Assembly: GCA_022266195.1 (NCBI GenBank)
Contig: WHVY01000005.1
Span: 7,936,001 to 8,000,000 of the forward strand
DNA from: Tetranychus cinnabarinus
Lineage: Eukaryota > Arthropoda > Arachnida > Trombidiformes > Tetranychidae
DNA: 64,000 nucleotides
Direction of reading: 5' to 3'
How positions within the stretch are numbered: position 1 is the first letter of the stretch; each line of letters begins with the position of its first letter. A program made the translations under genes and the position numbers. The notes beneath the pieces were generated by a model. It searched no databases. It was not told the origin of the DNA and saw nothing but the letters and a program-made list of their open reading frames with translations. Positions 58,875 to 64,000 of the stretch are shown here, one piece after another.

Positions 58875-60836
58875 AATTAAAGAGACGTTTATTAACTACT
58901 AAATGTCTTGAGATTTTCACTCTTTCCTCTCAAAAAAAGAGTGAAGAAAAAGTATGTAGGCGTTTCTCAATTTTAGTTTTATTTAGTACCCTCTAGAAAT
59001 CATAGATGGCATTATTAAAAATGATTAGTTGAACAATGTAATCGTCTAATTTAGACGATTTATTATAATTATCTAACTATCCTTTTGTCTATTTAATCTT
59101 TGCACTGATTAGTAATCAATTTTATTGGTGGTTGTTAGAACGAAAATATTACTGACAGACTCTGAACTATCCAACAATAATTTCTTATTGAATTCATCAA
59201 AATTTTCTGATTCGACTTGTTAAACTTATTTTCGAGCAACGAATAGCGACTAAATCTAATCAAAAGTGATTATTTAACATTAAATTAAATTTTCATGTTG
59301 AATACGTGCCTAATGAATAATTTTTTCATATAAAGGACTGAGTAACACTGAGTAAATCAAAAAATTGTGCAGATTACATATGGAGTATGAACAAAGTAAA
59401 AGCAATCAACAACACAAGTCACCACTTTAACCATCAACAAGATAGTAATATTTTGTAAAATAATTCTGTATTAATCTGAATAGATTATAAGAAAGATTCA
59501 GTAAATAAGTTGATTCAATGTTTCTAGATGAGTGCGTGATGGGTGAGAAACGGTAATAATCTTTCATGATACGCCTATTTATTCAAGCCCAAGTGCATTT
59601 ACTGACAATCGTTGAGGGCAGGTTTCTCAATCAACAGGTAATCAAATGGTAAATTAAACAAGGAAACAAAAGGATCGAAGGCACCAAAATCAAATGGACA
59701 CTTAGTTCAGATTTCAGGGCATCTTATTGCTAAAAGCTTCTCTTTCTAGTTTTTCTTTTTTTCTGTAATTTACCACTTTTTGCTTTTTATTATTATCGCC
59801 CTTGTAACCTTTTCCCCAAGTTACTCTCAACTAACTTTTAACCTCACAAAATGTTTGAAATGAAAGAAATTTGAAAAATTGTAACTTTCGTCAGATAATA
59901 ATGTAAAAGTGAAACAGAAGAACATCTCTAAGAGTGTTGAGTAAATGCGATGTTCTCGTAGAACGCTCTGCTGATACGAACGACAAACCTTTCAATAAAC
60001 GCGAAGAGGCCAATGACTCTGTGTGTCCATGTTTTGCGCTGATTTTACGCTCTTTCTAGTTGCCATACGGTACAAGACTTGGGTGGACTGGGTTTATTAT
60101 TTTCAACTATCTTTTTGGTGAAATGGTCACAATAAATTTTCCTCTCTTGAGTCCAACACTATTATAACTTTAATTTTCACTTAATAGATGGACTCCTTTT
60201 CTGAGTGAATTGCATGATGCTTGAGTAATGAAACTCTTACCGTTAATACCGTTAATCCGGACTAAACAAGCAGTCAATGGTTCATGGTTGACTATGATTC
60301 AAACGATTCATTACCAAGGAAGAGACTGAGAATCGAAGTAATCTCGAAAGGTGCACAAGGACAAAAACGCAAAATCTTTACGAAATCAAGATTCTTTGTG
60401 CTCTCTCTTATCCAGTTAATCTCACACAGAAAATCTGATAGACACGTATGTATCACTTGCAAAGTCAACAATTACCAGCATCAACCTTTCCAATAACAAT
60501 GAACACGGATTATTGATATCCCATTCTAATTTTAAGACTTATGTACCGAGCCAAACTTAGTAATGGGACACAATTAACAAATCAAGTTTTGTGTACAAAA
60601 ACTTATCAATTTCCTTATTCTTATTAGCAGTTCGGGAGCACAGTTATTGAAAACGGTTTCGTGCAAAGCTCGATCCTGGTAAGAATATCATTATTCATAT
60701 ACATGTATATTAGAAAATGTTACAAATGCTGAAATGAAACAAAAGCTTTTAAGTATTACGAATAAATTTGAATAATAATGGGTCAAGTAACACTAATGAT
60801 AAATTTTTAATATCAAACATGAATCATTTTGCTTTT
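58875..60836. other. Myosin V upstream region and intergenic sequence
   Basis: Presumed myosin V promoter and 5' UTR on the left; 3' flank of the RhoGAP gene on the right. A + strand frame at 60284-60496 (70 residues, begins MVDYDSND, contains PRKRLR) has plausible composition but no homology or splice support. Confidence 0.35.
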
Positions 60837-62010
60837 TTATTGAAATGAGTTGTCAGTATTTACAAGTAAATCATCATAATAAACTGGGATTGGAGGCGCT
60901 GGTCCAAAAATTTCAAAGCAATTGTCAATCAAATATTCAATGACAAGAGTTTGAAGTGAATTGTCAAACAACATCGAAAAAACGTTACCATCAATATCCC
61001 TGTGAAATAAACACAAAAATGAATGGAAAAAGAATCAGTTAGATAATCTTAACACTTGAAAAGTATTCAATATTATTAAAATTTCACCAAGAAAAACTAT
61101 CAAATTCATTTAATAGTCTTTAATATTCAGTTTAATCTTTCATGATGATTTTTTTCGCAAACGATCTTTCATAGACTGCATTACATGACCAATAAACTTG
61201 CCCTACTATATTAACTATCATTATATACGAAGAATTAGCATAAATGGAAAAGAGTGATTCTTAACCAATTTACATTGGAAATTAATGACAGATCATTTGC
61301 GAACAAAACAAAGTATGAAAGTGACCACTAGCTGCTGGTACTTACTTCATTCGGAAAAGAGTTGGAGCAAAAACCAAACCAAGATTTTTGGTGGACATCT
61401 GATTGAGTTCCTGGTTGTTAGCAATGAATTTAAGGTGATGCATTAGATAGGCTAAAGTAGCTTTATGATTGGTCGGTAGCTTTTCAACTGTCTCCTTCAA
61501 ATTGTTGATTATCTCCGCTCGTTTCTCGCTACTTTCTTCGGCAGTTCGATTTTTTTTGGCAACATTCATAAATTGTGAATATAAGTCACTTGTGAATATT
61601 GGTTCTGGAAGCTGAGGAAAGGACCGATGAAAGAGATGTCATCTTTTAGATTTAATGACTATAAATGGAAAACAATTGGAAATAATTATTACCATACGGA
61701 AATATTCCTTTAGAACATGACCAATGTCATTTGGATTCGTATCACTGAAATCGATCAAATAAGGACTGTTCTCTAAACTGCGGACAAATTTTTGGACTCG
61801 AGAGATAACACCATTAACTCGATATATGCCTTTTATACTATAACCACGTTTTTCAATCTCCAAGCAACATTTGACGACTATGAATGGGATTGGCTCCTTG
61901 CTATTGGTTAAGTGGACTCCGAAAATCGGGTTAACCCGTTTAGGTATTGGATTGCGTGCACAACGTATTATCATTGATCGAAGGCATTTATTATGAGAAA
62001 ATAGAAGGCA
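60837..62010 (-). CDS. RhoGAP protein, C-terminal part (ARHGAP29/GMIP/HMHA1-like), 5' end not found
   Basis: Stimulates GTP hydrolysis by Rho-family GTPases. Three exons are visible: 62010-61693, 61611-61346 and 60999-60837, giving 248 codons including the stop. The first begins with the end of a C1 zinc finger (CLLFSHNKCLRSMIIRC), followed by FGVHL and the RhoGAP domain: IPFIVVKCCLEIEKRGYSIKGIYRVNG (arginine finger), LPEPIFTSDLYSQF, LPTNHKATLAYLMHHL, and NLGLVFAPTLFR. C1 followed by RhoGAP fits the F-BAR-C1-RhoGAP family better than chimaerins, but this is inference. The acceptor before 62010 shows more exons upstream; none was recognised up to 64000, so they lie beyond the window or in a part I could not read. 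The stop codon TAA overlaps a minus-strand AATAAA (60841-60836). Confidence 0.85.
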
Positions 62011-64000
62011 CTAGAAAAGAAAAAAGAAAAAATGGATTAAGGATGTTATTAAATTATTATATTATAATATTCAAAGACAGTAAATACTTAAATCAATTTT
62101 AAATTGAGTCAACATTGACTTTCTTGGTTACCTTTTCGATACAAAACAAAACATTTGTTTGTTAACGCATTAACGGCGTTTCACTTTTTTATCTTAACCA
62201 TACTCAATAGCTAACCACATTTCCAGCTGTTAACTTGTGGGTTATCATAATGATTACATGAGACATCTTAAATGAAGTGACAACAAAGAGTAAAGTAGAG
62301 ATTTCTGCTGCAATTCGGGCGAGGCAATGAACCACCTCTCTTAAGCTATGACAAGAAGATCATCTCGTTCGAGTAGAATGTCACTTTCTACTGAAGATTT
62401 CTTAGTTTAGCGATCACTTGAACTTTGAAGCACTGAGCGCATGAAAGAAACCCATACAGAATCATAATCTAATCCTGGTACATTATTTCAATATCAAACA
62501 CAAAAGTAATCAAAAATTAAACAAATCGATGAGTCCACTGATACTCATAACGATGATCGTCTAATCATTACTGACCGACAGTTGAACAATAAATGAAAAT
62601 TATTGCTTCTTAAGCAATTGTAAGATAACTGAAAGATTAGTTACAATCTTCAGCCCCATCTATTGATCAAAAAGAAACACAACATTTCTCTAAAATAATT
62701 AAATTGCTCTTCAATTGCGGCAACAATTTTATCCATTTTTTGGTTATTTTTAACAAATGATTCTCATTTAACACTCTGGTCAATAATAGCCAGACACTTT
62801 TTAGATGGATAAAACAGTTGATTAATTGGAATTAAATGGTCATAAAGAAAAAGGTTCATCTAATTGTTGATAAAATGAGGATAAATTGCAATTTCATTTT
62901 CTTCCCTTAAATGCTGTCTCTTTTGCCCTACTCTTTGAGTGACAATCAGCTTGATTGAAACTAATTGCCATCTTCGATGTTATTAAAAAAGGTAATCATT
63001 GAAGTGGACCATGAAAATGATGTCCATTCATTTTAATCATAATTGTCACCTTTAATCACTTTCAAATCTCTTTACTCTTCACAGTCACTGCTATCATCAC
63101 AGCCATTATTGTTATTGCTATGACCATCATCATCAATTTATCTGTCCAATTTAAGCCCAATCAGAGGGAACAATTTATCAGCTGATGAAAAGGTGAAAAT
63201 AAATAAACATTAAAAATGAAACAAATGTTTTCTTCTTTGCTTTCTAATTTTAGATACAATCAGTGATGACAATTGTCCCATTGTTTGTTACCTGATCATC
63301 AGCAGTCAGTGAAACAAGTAACATGTTTGGCAACAATCAACCATCAAAGATGACCCTTTACCTTTTCAGCAACTTTTGTTCACCAACAAAACTAGAAATG
63401 AACAAGACAGATGATAATATTGATGAGATTCAAGTTTATCGTCCAGATAAACACAGGAAAAATAGTACAAAGAAATAGCATTGGAATGAAAAAAAACATG
63501 AAATCAGAAACAAAGACGTCAATTGAATTGGATCACAATAGACTAACAATTGTAAGTTTGGTAATATTGAGTTTGATGGGTTCATGTCAACCTCATCTCA
63601 TTTGTTACAAAAGGATAACACTTTTACCCTCACAGAGCATGAAGCAAGAAGCACAAAAAAGCCATGGATTGTTCAATTAAAAGATAATTGATTAAACCAA
63701 TAATTCCATCATCAATGCAATGAAAAATTATTGATGTATACAATATTCTTGAGCTAATATACAATACTTTGTTTACTGATGCCTCATCAGTGATCCTAAT
63801 TATAATCCAAATAAAATAAATGAATGAATAAAAATTGTTAAATTAATAGCAAACTTGTTGATTCGGAAAGATATTGTTTGAATTCAACTCCTGCTTTTCT
63901 TCATCAACTTATGAACAAAATTCTGACTTTGATGAAAAACAGAAAGGAGAGTTTTTTAACCTTCAGATACAAAAAAAGTGCCACTAAAATGTTTGTTGGT
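62011..64000. other. Probable intron or upstream region of the RhoGAP gene
   Basis: No C1 or F-BAR exon could be found on the minus strand. A 51-residue + strand frame at 63323-63478 (begins MFGNNQPSK) follows possible splice sites but has no homology. Otherwise AT-rich and featureless to my reading. Confidence 0.35.

Noticed and set aside
60284..60496. 70-residue + strand frame starting MVDYDSND
   Set aside because: Looks coding-like but has no recognisable homology or expression signals.
63323..63478. 51-residue + strand frame starting MFGNNQPSK
   Set aside because: Short, unconserved to my knowledge, and only weak splice context; probably inside a RhoGAP intron.
1..64000. CRISPR arrays, tRNA or rRNA genes, and bacterial operons
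   Set aside because: None seen; repeats are coding minisatellite, simple trinucleotide runs and DNA transposon relics.

Overview
The window is eukaryotic nuclear DNA: AT-rich, with genes split by mostly short GT-AG introns and ordinary animal gene content. I rebuilt ten multi-exon or single-exon genes with verified reading frames (ARL1, MPI, SPTLC2, an NWD-like NTPase/WD protein, DNA2, an alpha-arrestin, an Ig-domain membrane protein, myosin V, a CUPID-domain protein and a dehydrogenase-RING fusion), plus the 3' part of a RhoGAP gene. In the middle sits an intronless bacterial-type pantothenate synthetase (panC). That combination suggests an arthropod, most likely a tetranychid (spider) mite; from memory, laterally acquired pantothenate synthesis genes have been reported in spider mites. 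This species call is inference.

Layout. 0.8-2.1 kb: ARL1 (+). 2.7-4.2 kb: mannose-6-phosphate isomerase (-), whose ATG is split by an intron. 4.4-5.1 kb: an unrecognised + gene whose frames do not join. 5.6-8.3 kb: SPTLC2 (-) with an Asn-Gly repeat N-terminus. 10.0-12.5 kb: a CUPID/DUF3338 protein (-). 14.6-21.3 kb: a large NTPase/WD40 protein (+) with a predicted myristoylation signal. 22.4-23.3 kb: panC (+). 23.9-25.4 kb (-): a six-exon gene joining a lambda-crystallin/3-hydroxyacyl-CoA dehydrogenase NAD-binding domain to a C-terminal RING finger. 26.2-29.2 kb: DNA2 (-). 29.8-38.5 kb: an alpha-arrestin (-) with a 4.7-kb intron and a TIR element in another intron. 38.5-42.8 kb: a transposon-rich gap holding a broken MECR exon and a pogo/Tigger relic split by a MITE. 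42.8-45.9 kb: a single-pass Ig-domain protein (-). 50.1-50.5 kb: a stand-alone YVH1/DUSP12-type zinc domain (+). 52.0-58.9 kb: myosin V (-), 14 exons. 60.8-62.0 kb and beyond: the 3' end of an ARHGAP29/GMIP/HMHA1-like RhoGAP (-).

The genes do not form one pathway. They cover sphingolipid synthesis (SPTLC2), mannose metabolism (MPI), Golgi and vesicle traffic (ARL1, myosin V, arrestin), genome maintenance (DNA2) and vitamin B5 synthesis (panC). The strongest candidates for something undescribed are the dehydrogenase-RING fusion, which has lost its catalytic His and its C-terminal dehydrogenase domain, and the fully conserved panC in a eukaryotic setting.
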